In this document: piece after piece, positions 47,858 through 60,180 of the stretch
Layout: each line of letters starts with the position of its first letter
Numbering within the stretch: the first letter of the stretch is position 1
DNA from: Boswellia sacra
Lineage: Eukaryota > Streptophyta > Magnoliopsida > Sapindales > Burseraceae
Assembly: GCA_013180625.2 (NCBI GenBank)
Contig: SNVD02002289.1
Location: 992,001 to 1,056,000 of the forward strand
Length of the DNA stretch: 64,000 bases
Direction: 5' to 3'
Made by a program: the position numbers and the translations under genes
The notes under the pieces: generated by a model
What the model saw: the letters and a program-made list of their open reading frames with translations, nothing else
Told to the model about the DNA's origin: nothing
Database searches by the model: none

Positions 47858-48906
47858 TCAAGGTGTCGTCTCCTCATGTCCGCCCATTTCTTCATCTTTC
47901 TGGCGGCCTTATCTAAGCACACTCGGTAATATCGGCTTGCTCATGCCACTCCCTCGCAAGTTTGTAGGCTGCTAGGATCGTTCCAAAATAAGTTAAGGCA
48001 ACAACAAGAGGTGTCATGGGTTGTTGCCTTATTATAATTTTGAATAGACTCTTGGTAGTGGCCTCACTTCTTTGAATGTTATATGAGAACTCGTCAATAT
48101 CTAATAGTTTTGCCTAATCTCTCTGGTGAGCACTCACATAATGTCTTAAGTATAACTCCAAATGGTCGTTGATGCACTCTGTTTGTCCATCAATTTAAGG
48201 ATGGAAACTGGTTGAGAACTTCAAATCAATCCTTGACAATTTGAAGAGTTCTCCCCAAAATCATCTAGTAAAACGTGGGTCATAATCACTAACTATGTTC
48301 TGTGGACTCCCCATAACTTCACCAAGTTCTTAAGGAATGCTGATGTAGCTTTATCTGCAGGGCAGTCTGCTAAGGCTGGTATAAAGGTGGCATACTTATT
48401 GAACTGATCAACTACCACCATGATGCTTTCATATTCTTTAGATTTTGGTAATGTATCGTAATGAAATTTATTGAGACACTTTGCCATGGCCTTTTTAAAA
48501 TGGGTAGGGGTTTTAAAAACCTTAATGGATGTTGGTACTCAACCTTGTCTTGTTGGCACACTAAGCAAGTCCACACATAGGCCTCTACGTTTTCTCGGCT
48601 TTGTGACGAATAATAAGAATTTTGGATGAGTGCAAGGGTTTGTACCATACCTGAGTGACTAAGCCACTTGGAGTCATGACACTTCTTGATGATCTCCTTT
48701 CGCAAATTCCCATGGGTTGGTACATAAAGACGGTTTCCTATTATGAGGAGTAGGCCTTCCTCCATCATAAAGTGCCTTGTTTTTCCCTCACTAGCAAGCT
48801 TTAATAGGTTCTTACTATGTGAATATGCTCTAGGCCTTTTCTGATATGGATGATTAATACACTTTGTGGTCGGCTCACGCTCAATGTTGCAAGCTCTGCC
48901 TTGCAA
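47858..48906 (-). pseudogene. Gypsy integrase
   Basis: The zinc-binding region is at about 48560-48690 (SHSGMVQTLALIQNSYY, then CLVCQQDK, giving the HHCC pattern). The core follows (RPWQSVSINFIT, then after a frameshift IMVVVDQFNKYATFIP and AFLKNLVKLWG) and the C-terminal part near 47860-48050 (EWHEQAD and KMKKWAD). The first catalytic Asp appears as Asn (SINFIT for SxDFIT). Several stops and frameshifts are present. Confidence 0.82.
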
Positions 48907-49632
48907 CTTAATGCATCAGCCACTGCATTCGCCTTGCCAGGCTTATACTCGAGCTAGTAGTCAAATTCGACCAAGAAATCTTGTCATTGTGCTTGCTTGG
49001 GGCTTAACTTCTTTTGTGTTTGAAAGTATCTCGTTACCACATTGTCGATGATGATGACAAAGTGTGAACCAAGTAAGTAGTGATGCCAAATCCTTAAGCA
49101 ATGGATGATGGCTGTCATCTCCTTTTCTTGGACTATGTAATGCCACTCTGTGTCACTAAGCTTGCAACTCTTGTACGTAATAGGGTGTCCATCTTGCATG
49201 AGAACGCCTTTAATGGCAAATTTTGAGGTGTCTATGTGTGATCTGAATGTTTTTGTATGGTCGGGTAGCACCAACATAAGGTCTTCCAAAATTGCCTTCT
49301 TTAGTTCCTCGAAGGTATATTGGCACTTTTCGATCCAGTGTCATGTGTCGTTCTTCTTGAGTAGGTCTTTCAGAGGGTCAGTTTTGACTAAGTAATGCTT
49401 GATGAACCACTTATAATAGTTCACTAACCCAAGAAAAGATTGTAACTCATTTACTTTAGTAGGAGGCTGCCATTCTTGAATAGCCCTCACCTTTGCTAGA
49501 TCCATCATGAGTCTCCTATCTCTTATCTGATACCCAAGGAACTCTTCCTCTTGTTGGACAAATGAACATTTCTCCTTCTTGATATAAAGTTTGTTGTCTC
49601 GATTGAAAGACTTACTTGAGGTATTGCACATG
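48907..49632 (-). pseudogene. Gypsy RT end and RNase H, left of the copia insertion
   Basis: Starting at the insertion point, the minus strand reads KSFNRDNKLYIKKEKCSFVQ, FLGYQIR, LQSFLGLVNYYKWFIKHY (RT thumb/connection). After one stop comes RNase H: FRSHIDTSKFAIKGVLMQDG, YIVQEKEMTAIIHCLRIW, TRYFQTQKKLSPKQAQ. These follow directly from the RT text that ends at 58207, which proves the two halves were once one gene. Confidence 0.9.
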
Positions 49633-51300
49633 TGTTAGCCCTAAGGCTACATGATAATTTTGATGATAATAATACACATTGATTCATTGTGATTTACTAA
49701 CATGTTTATTTATGTGCAAGAGTAAGATTATTGAAATAATTGTAAAATCAAGAAGAGGCTTATTAAAATGAAGTGTTGAAGCTAAGGAGAAAACTACATA
49801 TTAAAGACAACAAAGTTTAATAACAATGTTTGATTCAAGGAATGTGACACATGAGTAATGTTCAATCAATTGATCATATATTTCCCTATAAATGTCCAAA
49901 TAATATGATTCTTGAGCCTTTAGAAATCTTACTCAATTTATAACATTTCATATGTTTTAAAGAAATTCAAATTTCAAGTGCAAGGCTGTCCAAATCATCA
50001 TGCAATTTGAAAGACAAATGGAAGTAGCTGACATGAGCACCAAATACTCTTTTAGACATATCTTGAGCTAGAAATATCAAAATGACTTGATTCTTATGGC
50101 ATTGAAATAAGACTTAATGGGAACATTTCATATGTTTTAAAGATATTCAAATTTTAAATGGAAGGCCGACATAATTGACATGCAATTCGGTGGACTAACA
50201 CAGAGAAGAAAAATCAACTCATATGAGCACCGAATGATATTTTATCCATATCTTGAGCTAGAGATATCCAAATGACTTGATTCTTATGGCATTGGAAAGA
50301 TGATTCAATGGATCACATTTCATATTCTTTTTAAGAAATTCAAATTTCAAGTGAAAGGCCAACATAATACACATGCAATTCGGTGGACTGACACAAGGAA
50401 GAAAAATCAAGTCATATGAGCACCGAATGGTGTTTTGGCTATATCTTGAGATACAGATATCCAAATGACTTGGTTCTTGATGTGTTGAAAATCTTATTCA
50501 ATTGTACAGATCTTTTATGTTTTGCATATTTTCAAATTTCAAATGGAACATTGACAAAAATGGTAGACAATATTTCGATTTTTATGGTAGGTAGAAAATT
50601 TGGAGTTGGCGTCTTCACTTGATTAAGTTCATCCCATTTGCCTATAAAAGGAGCCCTTCTCCCATGCATTTAAAAAGAGCAAGAGAAGCATCTATCAAGC
50701 AAAAAAACAAGAGAAATATCAAGTCTTAAGAGATTTTATATTCTTTATCTACTCGTTGAAGACAGTTGTACTTTTGTTGTAAAAATTTTCTTTGTTCTTT
50801 TATTATGGTGAGAGAGAGATCTTCTTATGAAGGATAAAAGTTATCCTTAAGAGAACTCTTGGTATGGTGTTATCAAGAGTTGAAGAAAGAATCCTTGGTG
50901 AGGTTATTCATCAAGAAGAACTCTTGGTGTGGTGTTATCAAGAGTTGAAGGAAAAAGTCTTGGTGAAGTTGTTAATCAAACAAGTTGTAAAGTATTCTAC
51001 AACTTAGTGGAAAGCCTAGCTTGTGGAGGACCTAAGAGCCCGTGGACGTAGGTAAGATTTGCCGAACCACGTAAATTGAGTTTGCACTCTCTCTATCCCT
51101 ATACTCTTTATATTTACTTACACTTGTGATAGTTCTTTATTGCTATTCTCTTGATTGCATTCTATTTTCATCTTCTTCACCTTTAGTCTTAAAGAAAGAA
51201 TTAAGTAATTTTGATGTTTCTTGAAAAGTTTTCTAAATTGGTTTTTATAAATAAAAACCCAATTCACCCCCCCTCTTGGGTTGCCATACCTGGGTCAACA
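49633..51300 (+). repeat. 5' LTR of the second copia element (1668 bp)
   Basis: It starts TGTTAGCCCTAAGG and ends GGGTCAACA next to the primer site. Inside are about four degenerate ~180-bp repeats (49890-50570) with TATCTTGAGCTAGAGATAT cores, and two ~62-bp repeats (50850-50990). A TATAAA motif lies near 50642 and the sequence after it is a plausible transcription start region. Confidence 0.95.
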
Positions 51301-51302
51301 AG

Positions 51303-51314
51303 TGGTATCAGAGC
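51303..51314 (+). promoter_or_regulatory. Primer binding site, initiator-Met tRNA
   Basis: TGGTATCAGAGC, an exact match to the usual site, two bases inside the LTR. Confidence 0.96.
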
Positions 51315-51355
51315 AAGGTTGCTCAATTTTTTTAAATCTTAACCGATTTTGAGCT

Positions 51356-53095
51356 ATGGCAACTTTTAATCCAACTTCATATGTTGAGGGACTTTCTATC
51401 TCTAGACCTCCATTTTTTAATGGAAGTGATTACTCTTATTGGAAAACTAAAATGAGTATTTTCTTGAAATCTTTTGATTATGATTTATGGTCCATTATTT
51501 TGGAAGGACCTTTTGTTCCTACCAAAATCGAAAATGGAGAAAGCATGATTAAAGAACCTAAAGAGTTCAGTGAAGATGATAAAAAGAAATTGAGTTTGAA
51601 TGCTAAAGCTATGAATGTGTTATATTGTGCTCTAGATAGAAATGAGTTTAATAGAATATCTACTTATTCTACGGCACAAGAAATATGGCACACACTTAAA
51701 GTAACTCATGAAGGAACTAGTCAAGTTAAAGAATCTAAAATTAGTATCCTAGTTCATAGTTATGAGCTTTTTGAGATGAAACCGGATGAATCAATTTATG
51801 AAATATTTACTAGATTTACAGATATTATCAATAGTTTGAAATCTCTTGGTAAATCTTATTCTAATGTTGAAATGGTGAGAAAGATTCTTAGGTGTCTACC
51901 AAAATCTTGGGAGCCAAAGGTGATGGCAATTCTAGAAGCAAAGGACCTCACCAAACTACCATTAGAAGAACTTATGGGTTCTCTCATGACTCATGAAATC
52001 ACCTTGAAGGAGAATGAAGAAGATTTCAAGAAAAAGAAAAATATCACTTTCAAATCTTCAACAAAAGAAGATGATGAGTCCAATGATGAAGGAGATGATG
52101 AAGATCTTGCATTCATCACAAGAAAGCTAAAAAGGATGATTAGAAGAAACCAAGGATTCAAGAAGAACTCTAGAAGGGAGTACAAAGGGCAAAGCTCAAA
52201 GCAAGATAAGAAAAATGATCAAGTCATTTGCTATGAGTGCAAGAAATCGGGACATGTAAAGATGGATTGTCCTTACTTCAAGAGTCAAAACAAGAAATCC
52301 AAAGCAATGAAAGCCACAAATTGGGATGATAGTGAAGCTAGCTCCACCGAAGAAGAAGATTGCGAAGTGGCAAACATGTGCTTCATGGCTTTAAGTGAAG
52401 ATGAGGTAAGTATTCTAAACTATGATCCTAAACTTTCATATGATGAATTACTTGAAGCATTCTAAAATTTACATGTGCAAGTTGATAAGCAAAATTCAAA
52501 AATCAATGCTTTCAAAAAGAAGTCAAAAATCATGTTATCTCAATTAGAAGAGTTGGTGGAAATAATAAAAGCTTTAGAAAATGAAACTGAAATTTTAAAG
52601 CAAAAAGATTTTGAAAGTTTGGAAAATCAAATACATTTATTAAAAACTGAAAATGACATTTTAAAACAAAAGGATTATGATAAATTGGAGAAAGAAAACG
52701 TTATCTTGAAAAAGGAAAATAATGACTTAAAAAACATTGTTGATAGTTTTACAAAAAGCAAAAAAAATTTGAACTCTATGTTACAAAACCAAAGATGTGT
52801 TTTTGATAAAAGAGGGTTAGGATATAAAAGTCATAAAAATCAAAAGTATTTTAAAAACGATTTTGTTCATGCATCTTCTAGGAATAACCCTAATCATTCA
52901 TGTACTTTTTGTAGAAGAAAAGGACATAAAGTGCATTCTTGTTATATTAAAAGAAATCCTAATTTGAAACAAATATGGGTTCCAAAAAGTACCATAACTA
53001 AACCCCAAGGACCCAAGAACATTTGGGCACCAAAAAGTTATTCCTTGAATTTTGATTGTAGAAACAAAGGAATGGCAAACACAAGTGGTACTTAG
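51356..53095 (+). pseudogene. Copia gag with coiled coil and two zinc-knuckle regions
   Basis: The first open part (51356-52465, 369 codons) has the copia gag core: RPPFFNGSDYSYWKTKM, LYCALDRNEFNRIS, EIWHTLKVTHEGTSQVKESK, and a CCHC knuckle CYECKKSGHVKMDC near 52230. A TAA at 52463 interrupts it. The same protein resumes at 52475 with a strong coiled coil (52500-52760) and a second cysteine-histidine motif, CTFCRRKGHKVHSC, near 52900. It ends in WVPKSTITKPQGPKNIWAPK, a linker typical of this lineage. The end of this frame overlaps the protease frame near 53085-53095. One stop codon is the main damage. Confidence 0.88.
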
Positions 53096-54570
53096 ATAGT
53101 GGATGCTCAAGGCATATGACCAGAGATACCTTCAAGTTCTTAATATTAATCATGAAGAAAGGAGGATATGCGACCTTCGGTGATAATGCCAAAGGAAGGG
53201 TAATTGGACATGATGTTATTGGTAACCCTTCTTCACCTATTATTAAAGATGTTTTGCTTGTTCATAGTTTGAAACATGATTTGATTAGCATTAGTCAATT
53301 ATGTGATAAGGGATGTTTTGTTGCTTTTGAGCCTAATAGATGTGTGATTAAGGATGTTAGTCACAATAAGACATTATTTGTTGATAATAGATATAGTAAT
53401 ATTTATACAATTGATATTGATGTTAATGATCATATAGAAAATTGTTTCATTGTTAATCATGATGCTTGGTTATGGCATAGAAGGTTAGGTCATGCTAGCA
53501 TGGACACAATTACAAAAAATTTCTAAAAATGATTTTGTTGATGGTCTTCCAAAAATAAAATTTGAAAAGGATAAGATTTGTGATGCTTGTCAATTTGGAA
53601 AACAAGTGAGAACTTCTTGTAAACAAAAGAAATTTATTTCAACAAATAAACCTCTACAATTACTTCATTTCGATTTATTTGGACCATCAAGAACTCAAAG
53701 CCTTGTTGGAAAATATTATGTTTTTGTTATTGTGGATGATTATTCAAGATTCACTTTGGTGTTATTCTTGAAAACTAAAAATGAGGCCACACAAGCTTTT
53801 TCAAAATTTGCAAGAGTCCAAAATCAAAAAGGGTATTCTATTGTGTCCATTAGGAGTGATCATGATGGTGAAGTAAACAGTGTTACATTTGAAAATCTTT
53901 GTGGTGAAAATGGTTTTGAGCTTAATTTTTTCGTACCTAGAACTCCACAACAAAATGGTGTTGTTGAGAGGAAAAATAGGACTATCTAAGAAATGGCTAG
54001 GACCATGTTACTTGAAAATAATTTGCCAAAATATTTTTGGGCCGAAGCTGTTAATACCGCATGCTTTATAATCAATAGAGTCCATATTAGAGCTTTAATA
54101 AAGAAAACTCCTTATGAACTTTGGAAAGGAAGAAAACCCAACATTGGATTTTTTAAAGTTTTTGGATGTAAATGTTTTATTTTAAACACCAAGGATAACC
54201 TTGGAAAATTTGATGCAAAAGCCGATGTTGGAATTTTTGTTGGCTACTCCAACCATAGTAAAGCATATAGAGTTTTTAACAAAAAGACTCTTACTATTGA
54301 AGAATCTATGCATGTTAAATTTGATGAAACTAATGTGATTTCTTCAAAGAATTTAGATGATGATATTGTTGAGGTAGAAAGGTTGATTCTTCCCAATAAT
54401 TACCAAAGGAATGGAGGTATGCAAAAGCTCACCCTAAAGATCTCATTATTGGTGAACCATCACAAGGTATGAAAACTAGATCTTCTTTTAAGAACTTTTG
54501 TAATCATTTTACTTTTGTCTCTCAATTTGAACCAAAATCTTTTAAAGAAGCCAAAAATGACGAAAGTTAG
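53085..54570 (+). pseudogene. Copia protease and integrase
   Basis: The protease active site WYLDSGCSRHM starts at about 53085. The integrase zinc domain (WHRRLGHASMDT and CDACQFGKQ) is split by a one-base shift near 53490-53520. The core follows with LLHFDLFGPS, IRSDHDGEV and QQNGVVERKNRTI (D, D, E). Near 53987 a stop separates it from MARTMLLENNLPKYFWAEAV and TPYELWKGRKPN. The integrase C-terminus (FGCKCFILNTKDNLGKFD) runs to about 54470, followed by a frameshifted linker with a TAG near 54568. All catalytic residues are still readable. Confidence 0.92.
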
Positions 54571-54573
54571 ATT

Positions 54574-56054
54574 TTGGCTATGCAAGAAGAATTGAATCAA
54601 TTTGAAAGAAATCAAGTTTGGGAATTAGTCCTTAGACCCAAAAATCATTCTATTATAGGCACTAAATGGATTTTTAGAAATAAAGTAGATGAAAATGGCA
54701 CCATTATTAGAAACAAAGCTAGACTTGTTGCGCAAGGATACAATCAAGAAGAAGGTATTGATTATAAGGAAACCTTTGCACCAGTTGCTAGATTAGAATC
54801 CATTAGAATGTTATGTGCATTTGCATGTTATAAAAATTTTACATTATATCAAATGGATGTCAAAAGTGCATTTTTAAATGGTTACATTATGGAGGAAGTA
54901 TATGTAGAGCAACCTCTTGGTTTTCAAAATCATGATTTTCCAAACCATGTTTTCAAACTCAAAAAGGCACTTTATGGCTTGAAACAAGCACTAAGAGCAT
55001 GGTATGATAGATTGAGCAAATTTCTCATTGATAATGGTTTCGAAATAAAAAAAGTTGATACTACTCTTTTTGTTAAAACAAAAAATGATGGTTTATTAAT
55101 TGTTCAAATCTATGTTGATGATATTATATTTGGTGCTATTAATGTTTCCATGCGTGAGGAATTTTCCAAGTGCATGCAACAAGAATTTGAAATGAGCTTA
55201 ATGGGCGAATTAAATTTCTTCCTTGGACTTCAAATCAAGCAATCAATAGATGGGATCTTTATAAATCAAGCTAAATACACAAGAGATCTTCTCAAAAAGT
55301 TTGGCATGGATAATTCAAGGACATATAACACACCTATGGGTACATTAACTAAGCTTGACAAAGGTGAGAAAGGAAAAGATGCTGAGGTAATAAAATATCA
55401 AGGTATGATTGGCTCTCTTTTGTATTTAACTGCTAGTAGACCCGATATTATGTTTAGTGTGTGTATGTGTGCTAGATTTCAATCTTGTCCAAAGGAATCT
55501 CACCTTAAGGCTGTAAAGAGGATATTTAGATATCTTCTTGGAACCATAAATCTAGATCTTTGGTATCCTAAGTGTGATAATTTTGATCTAATTAGTTATT
55601 CCGATGCGGACTTTGCTGAAAGTCTTCTTGATAGAAAGAGCACTAGTGGCTCTTGCCATTTTCTAGGACATGCATTAGTCTCATGGTTTAGTAGAAAATA
55701 AAATTTTGTTGCCTTATCAACCGCGGAAGCTGAGTATATTGCAGTAGGAAGTTGTTGTGCACAAGCTCTGTGGATAGAACAAATTTTAAAAGATTATGGT
55801 GTGATATTTGATCATATTCCCATCAAATGTGACAACACAAGTGCCATTAACATTTCAAAAAATCCCATACAACACTTTAGGACTAAGCATATAGAGATTA
55901 GACATCATTTTAGTAGAGATCATGTGCAAAAAGGTAATATTTCTTTAGAATTTTTCCCACCGATAAACAATTAGCCGATATATTTACTAAACCCCTTAGT
56001 CAAGATAGATTTTGCATAATTAGAAGAGAATTAGGCATGTTGGATATGTCTTAA
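54574..56054 (+). pseudogene. Copia reverse transcriptase and RNase H
   Basis: A 375-codon open stretch carries [73 protein letters not shown] and the catalytic box YVDDIIF near 55110. RNase H has [40 protein letters not shown] and VSWFSRK, then a TAA at 55699. It continues in frame with FVALSTAEAEYIAVG, IKCDNTSAIN and HFRTKHIEIRHHF. A frameshift near 55960 precedes the terminal LADIFTKPL text. Compared with the element at 20313, RNase H is complete. Confidence 0.93.
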
Positions 56055-56093
56055 TTTTGCTTTTATATGATAATCTTTGAATGGTCGCATATG

Positions 56094-56293
56094 TTAAGGG
56101 GGAGAATATATTTAGGGGTAGTAATTAATTTGATTACATCTTTTTGATGATAACAAAAGGGGGAGAAATGGTGGATTTCTTATATTAATAACAATTGTCA
56201 TATTTTTGTTTATTCTTGATTTTATTTTCATTCTTGATTTTAGATATTATTTTAAAGCAATCAATGGTTTGTCATCATCAAAAAGGGGGAGAT
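56094..56293 (+). promoter_or_regulatory. Multiple polypurine tracts
   Basis: Three close copies of a purine run occur before the 3' LTR: AAGGGGGAGAA at about 56096, AAAAGGGGGAGAAATGG at about 56156, and AAAAAGGGGGAGA at 56279-56292, the last abutting the LTR. Repeated polypurine tracts are a reported trait of Sireviruses. Confidence 0.85.
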
Positions 56294-58206
56294 TGTTAGC
56301 CCTAAGGTTACATAATAATTTTGATGATAACAATACACATTGATTTATTTTGATTTACTAACATGTTTATTTATGTGCAAGAGTAAGATTATTGAAATAA
56401 TTGTAAAATCAAGGAGAGGCTTATTAAAATGAAGTGTTGAAGTTAAGGAGAAGACTACATGTTAAAGGCACCAAAGTTTAAGAACAATGTTTGATTCAAG
56501 GAATGTGACACATGAGCAATGTTTAATCAATTAGTCATATATTTCTCTACAAAAGTCCAAATAACGTGATTCTTGAGCATTTGGAAAGCTTACTCAATTT
56601 ATAACATTTCATAAGTTTTAAAGAAATTCAAATTTCAAGTGCAAGGCTATCCAAATCATCATGCAATTTGAAAGAAAAATGAAAGTAGCTGACATGAGCA
56701 CCGAATACTCTTTTAGACATATCTTGAGCTAGAAATATCAAAATGACTTGATTCTTATGGCATTGGAAAGAGGACTTAATGGGGAACATTTCATATGTTT
56801 TACTAACACAGAGAAGAAAAATTATCTTATATGAGCACTGAATGATTTTTTATCCATATCTTGAGCTAGAGATATTCAAATGACTTGATTCTTATGGCAT
56901 TAGAAAGATGATTCAATGGAGCACATTTCATATTCTTTGAATAAATTCAAATTTCAAATGGAAGGCCAACATAATACACATGCAAGTCGGTGGACTGACA
57001 CAAGAAAGAAAAATCAAGTCACATAAGCACCGAATGGTGTTTTGGCCATATCTTGAGATACAGATGTCCAAATGACTTGGTTCTTGATGCGTTAGAAAGC
57101 TTATTCAATTGTGCAGATCTTTTATGTTTTGCAGATTTTCAAGTTTCAAACGGTACATTGACAAAAATGGCAGACAAAATTTCAGTTTTTATGGTGGGTA
57201 GAAAATTTGGAGTTGGTGTCTTCACTTGATTAAGTTCATCCCATTTGCCTATAAAAGGAGCCATTCTCCCATGCATTTAAAAAGAGCAAGAGAAGCATCT
57301 ATCAAGTAAAAAAAAAAAAGAGAAATATCAAGTCTTGAGAGATTTTATATTCTTTATCTACTCGTTGAAGAGAGTTGTACTTTTGTTATAAAAATTTTCT
57401 TTGTTCTTGTATTATGGTGAGAGAGAGATCTTCTTGTGAAGGATAAAAGTTATCCTTGAGAGAACTCTTGGTGTGGTGTTATCAAGAGTTGAAGGAAGAA
57501 TCCTTGGTGAGGTTGTTCATCAAGAAGAACTCTTGGTGTGGTGTTATCAAGAGTTGAAGGAAAAAGTCTTGGTGAAGTTGTTCATCAAACAAGTTGTAAA
57601 GTATTCTACAACTTAGTGGAAAGCCTAGCTTGTGGAGGAGCTAGGAGCCCATGGACGTAGGCAAGGTTTGTCAAACCACATAAATTGAGTTTGTACTCTC
57701 TCTATCCCTATACTCTTTTGTTTGGAAAAAAGTTACTATTCATATAAAAGAAAAAGTGAATGTACAAGATACGAGGGGCATACCCCAAGAAGAGTACCTA
57801 GTACTCACAATTCCAAACAGAAAATACTAATGCCCAAGGGCTCAAACCAAAAGAACCTAAACAAGAGAGCCAAAGGCCCAATCAAACATAAAAAAAAGGC
57901 GCATAGGCCTAAACCAACCACAACTAAACTAACAATAGCAAAACGAAGTCCAAGAACAAAGTTAATTATGCAGACCCTATATGGCACGAAGCTGGGGAGT
58001 GATCCCTATACTATTTATATTTACTTGCACGTGTGATTGTTCTTTATTGCTATTCTCTTGATTGCATTCTATTTTCATCTTCTTCACCTTTAGTCTTAAA
58101 GAAAGAATTAAGTAATTTTGATCTTTCTAGAAAAGTTTTCTAAATCCGTTTCTATAAATAAAAACCCAATTCACCCCCCTCTTGGGTTGCCCTACCTAGG
58201 TCAATA
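56294..58206 (+). repeat. 3' LTR of the second copia element (with LINE insert)
   Basis: It starts TGTTAGCCCTAAGG and ends at TCAATA (CA mutated to TA), followed by ACATG. Relative to the 5' LTR it has lost about 55 bp near 56804 and gained a 284-bp LINE fragment at 57718-58001. Confidence 0.93.
57718..58001 (-). mobile_element. 5'-truncated LINE (L1-type) 3' end
   Basis: The insert is absent from the 5' LTR (compare 51100-51115). It is flanked by ATCCCTATACTCTTT (57704-57718) and ATCCCTATACTATTT (58002-58016), a ~15-bp duplication with one mismatch. Read on the minus strand it ends in TACGCCCCTCGTATCTTGTACATTC-like 3' UTR sequence (here TATGCCCCTCGTATCTTGTA), then an A-poor tail at TTTTGTTTGG on plus. 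This wording is typical of plant LINE 3' ends. No ORF2 remains. Confidence 0.82.
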
Positions 58207-58830
58207 ACATGCTCTTCAAGAGTCGTATTATACACCACGATGTCATCCAAGTACACTACTATGAACCAATCGAGGTAGGGATGGAACAACCTATTCATGG
58301 GGGTGTAAAATGTGATAGGTGCATTGGTGAGGCCGAATGGCATATTAGAAATTTGTAAGCACCATACCTTGTCACACATGTGATTTTCGGTTCATCACCT
58401 TTGGTAATGCGTACTTAGTAGTACCTTAATCTCAAGTCAAGTTTCGTCAGGTATCGAGTCTTCATAAGTCGATCGAATAATTCTACAATCAAGGGTATCA
58501 GATACTGATTCTTGATGACGATCTTGTTGAGCACCTAATAGTCGATACACATAAGGAAAGATGCATCATTCTTCTTTTGGAAGAGGACGAGTGCATCATA
58601 TTGAGCTTTCAAGGGTTGGATATAACCTACATCAAGTAAAACTTAGAGTTGTTTTCTCAACCCTTCAAGTTCGGGTGGTGCCATGTGATAAGGTACCATG
58701 GTTGGAGGCTTGGCATTGGGTTCCAACTCGACTTGATAGTCTACCTCCTACCTTGACAGTAGCTTCTTTGGAAACTCTTGGGGCATAATGTCCTTATATT
58801 CCTCAGGGACAGCTTAGACATATTTTGGTG
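58207..58830 (-). pseudogene. Gypsy RT, right of the copia insertion
   Basis: Going down the minus strand: ELEPNAKPPTMVPYHMAPPE, then MCIDY, KNQYLIP, ELFDRLMKTRYLTKLDL, and [20 protein letters not shown] with the catalytic box YLDDIVVY near 58230. It ends at LEEHV where the copia element begins. Numerous stops lie upstream (near 58640 and 58530). The left half of the gene is at 48907-49632. Confidence 0.9.
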
Positions 58831-59129
58831 TTGGGTCCTTAGCAATGGTAGTGTCTTCCCATCGATCAACTCCCGGATGGTAACAAGGAAGCTCGGGTCC
58901 ATCTTCATTCCTTATTTGAATTGTAATGCAGACCACGCCTTTCTCTCTACCTTGACTGCACGCTCCGCTATGACCGTACATGATCAACTCCCATCAAGAA
59001 TTCTAAGGCAATTAGAGGCTGGTATGGGAAATGCATGGACTTGATCGAGGAATTTCATGCCTAGCACTACTTGAAAATCATCCATGGGGACGATGCAAAA
59101 AGTGAGATTTCTACTCGATGCACCAAGTT

Positions 59130-60180
59130 GAATTAGTGTGGACTTGCCATGCCTACTATTGATTTTGTGAGTGAGTTTACTGCTTTGATGGTGCTTATTT
59201 TGTTATTATGCTTGAGGCCTAACAGTTTCATCTCCTTAATAGAGACGAATTTGTGTGTGGCTCTCGTATCCAACATTATATGCATGCCATTGCTATTGGT
59301 TGTGGCGCTCACATACATTAGACCCTTCTTAGCGTGTATGAGTCTCTTGAGTGTGCCAAACATGTGGAGAGAACCCATCTCTACTTGGGGCTAGTTATCT
59401 TGCATCCCCTCATGTTAAGTAGCGAAGGCATTGAGGGTCTTGCACTTAAAGTAGTCGCGTACTCAATGAGGACCATCACAAATGAAGCAAGAACTTTTAG
59501 GCTTAGGAGCTTCGGACTTACCTCCACTAGGCTTGTCACGCTTATCACCCCATAAAGGTTTGCATGCACCACCTTCCTTATGGCCTTGGCCTTTCTTTGT
59601 GTTCTTTTCTCCCCTACTTTTGCCACGGTTGGCCTTCTTTTCCTTGGACTAGGATGTGTAATCTATAAGGGATTTGGCTACGACTATGGCTTCGTCAAGG
59701 TCTTGCATGCCACGCCTCTCAAGCTCAACCCTTGCTCAATCTTTGAGACCATCAATGAAGTAGAAGAGAGAGTCTTTAATTAACATATCCTCAATTTCCA
59801 AGATTATCATGGTGAGCTCCTTGATGTAATCTTGGGTGGTGCCACTTTGCTTCAAATGGCAGAGGTAACCCTTTGACTTCTTTTTGACATTGTTGGGATA
59901 GAAGTGCTTCTGAAGCTCTCTCTTAAAGTCGTTCCATGTATGGATGGAACAAACAAGTTTGCCTGCGATGCCATGCTAATGATGCCACCATCGTTGCATC
60001 ATAAAGGAATGTTGGTGCAATACTGATTCTCGAAGCATTATCTTGGACACCTTTGGCCTTGAAGTACTGTTCAAGGCCAAATAAGAAGTTCTTAACTTCA
60101 GTGACCTTGCGAGTGTCTTGGTATGTGGCAAGAGTTGGCACTTGTATGTTGCTTAGCCCACTTGTGCTAGTAGAAGTTGG
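59130..60180 (-). pseudogene. Gypsy gag and protease
   Basis: Gag begins near 60150 and reads DTRKVTEVKNFLFGLEQYFK, AKGVQDNASRI and ATMVASLAWHRR, then frameshifts and continues down to about 59600. A knuckle-like CFICDGPH lies near 59480. The protease at 59133-59378 has MLDTRATHKFVS, where the active-site DTG of the family has become DTR, which would abolish catalysis. A stop separates the gag knuckle from the protease. Confidence 0.82.

Larger units (their letters stand above)
49633..58206 (+). mobile_element. Sirevirus-like Ty1/copia element, near complete, ACATG duplication
   Basis: LTRs at 49633-51300 and 56294-58206 enclose a primer site, gag, protease, integrase, RT, RNase H and polypurine tracts. 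ACATG flanks it at 49628-49632 and 58207-58211. By eye the first ~320 bp of the LTRs differ at about 24 sites (7-8%), so the insertion is not recent. Domain order fits Ty1/copia. The long coiled-coil gag with PQGPKNIWAPK-type linker and repeated polypurine tracts fit the Sirevirus lineage. Unlike the element at 20313 it lacks an env-like region, with only ~240 bp between RNase H and the 3' LTR. A few stops and frameshifts break each domain set. It split a gypsy RT gene. Confidence 0.95.

Noticed and set aside
57722..58036. 104-codon Lys-rich plus-strand frame in the copia 3' LTR
   Set aside because: It is antisense to a LINE 3' end fragment and crosses the insertion border into LTR sequence, so it is not a gene.
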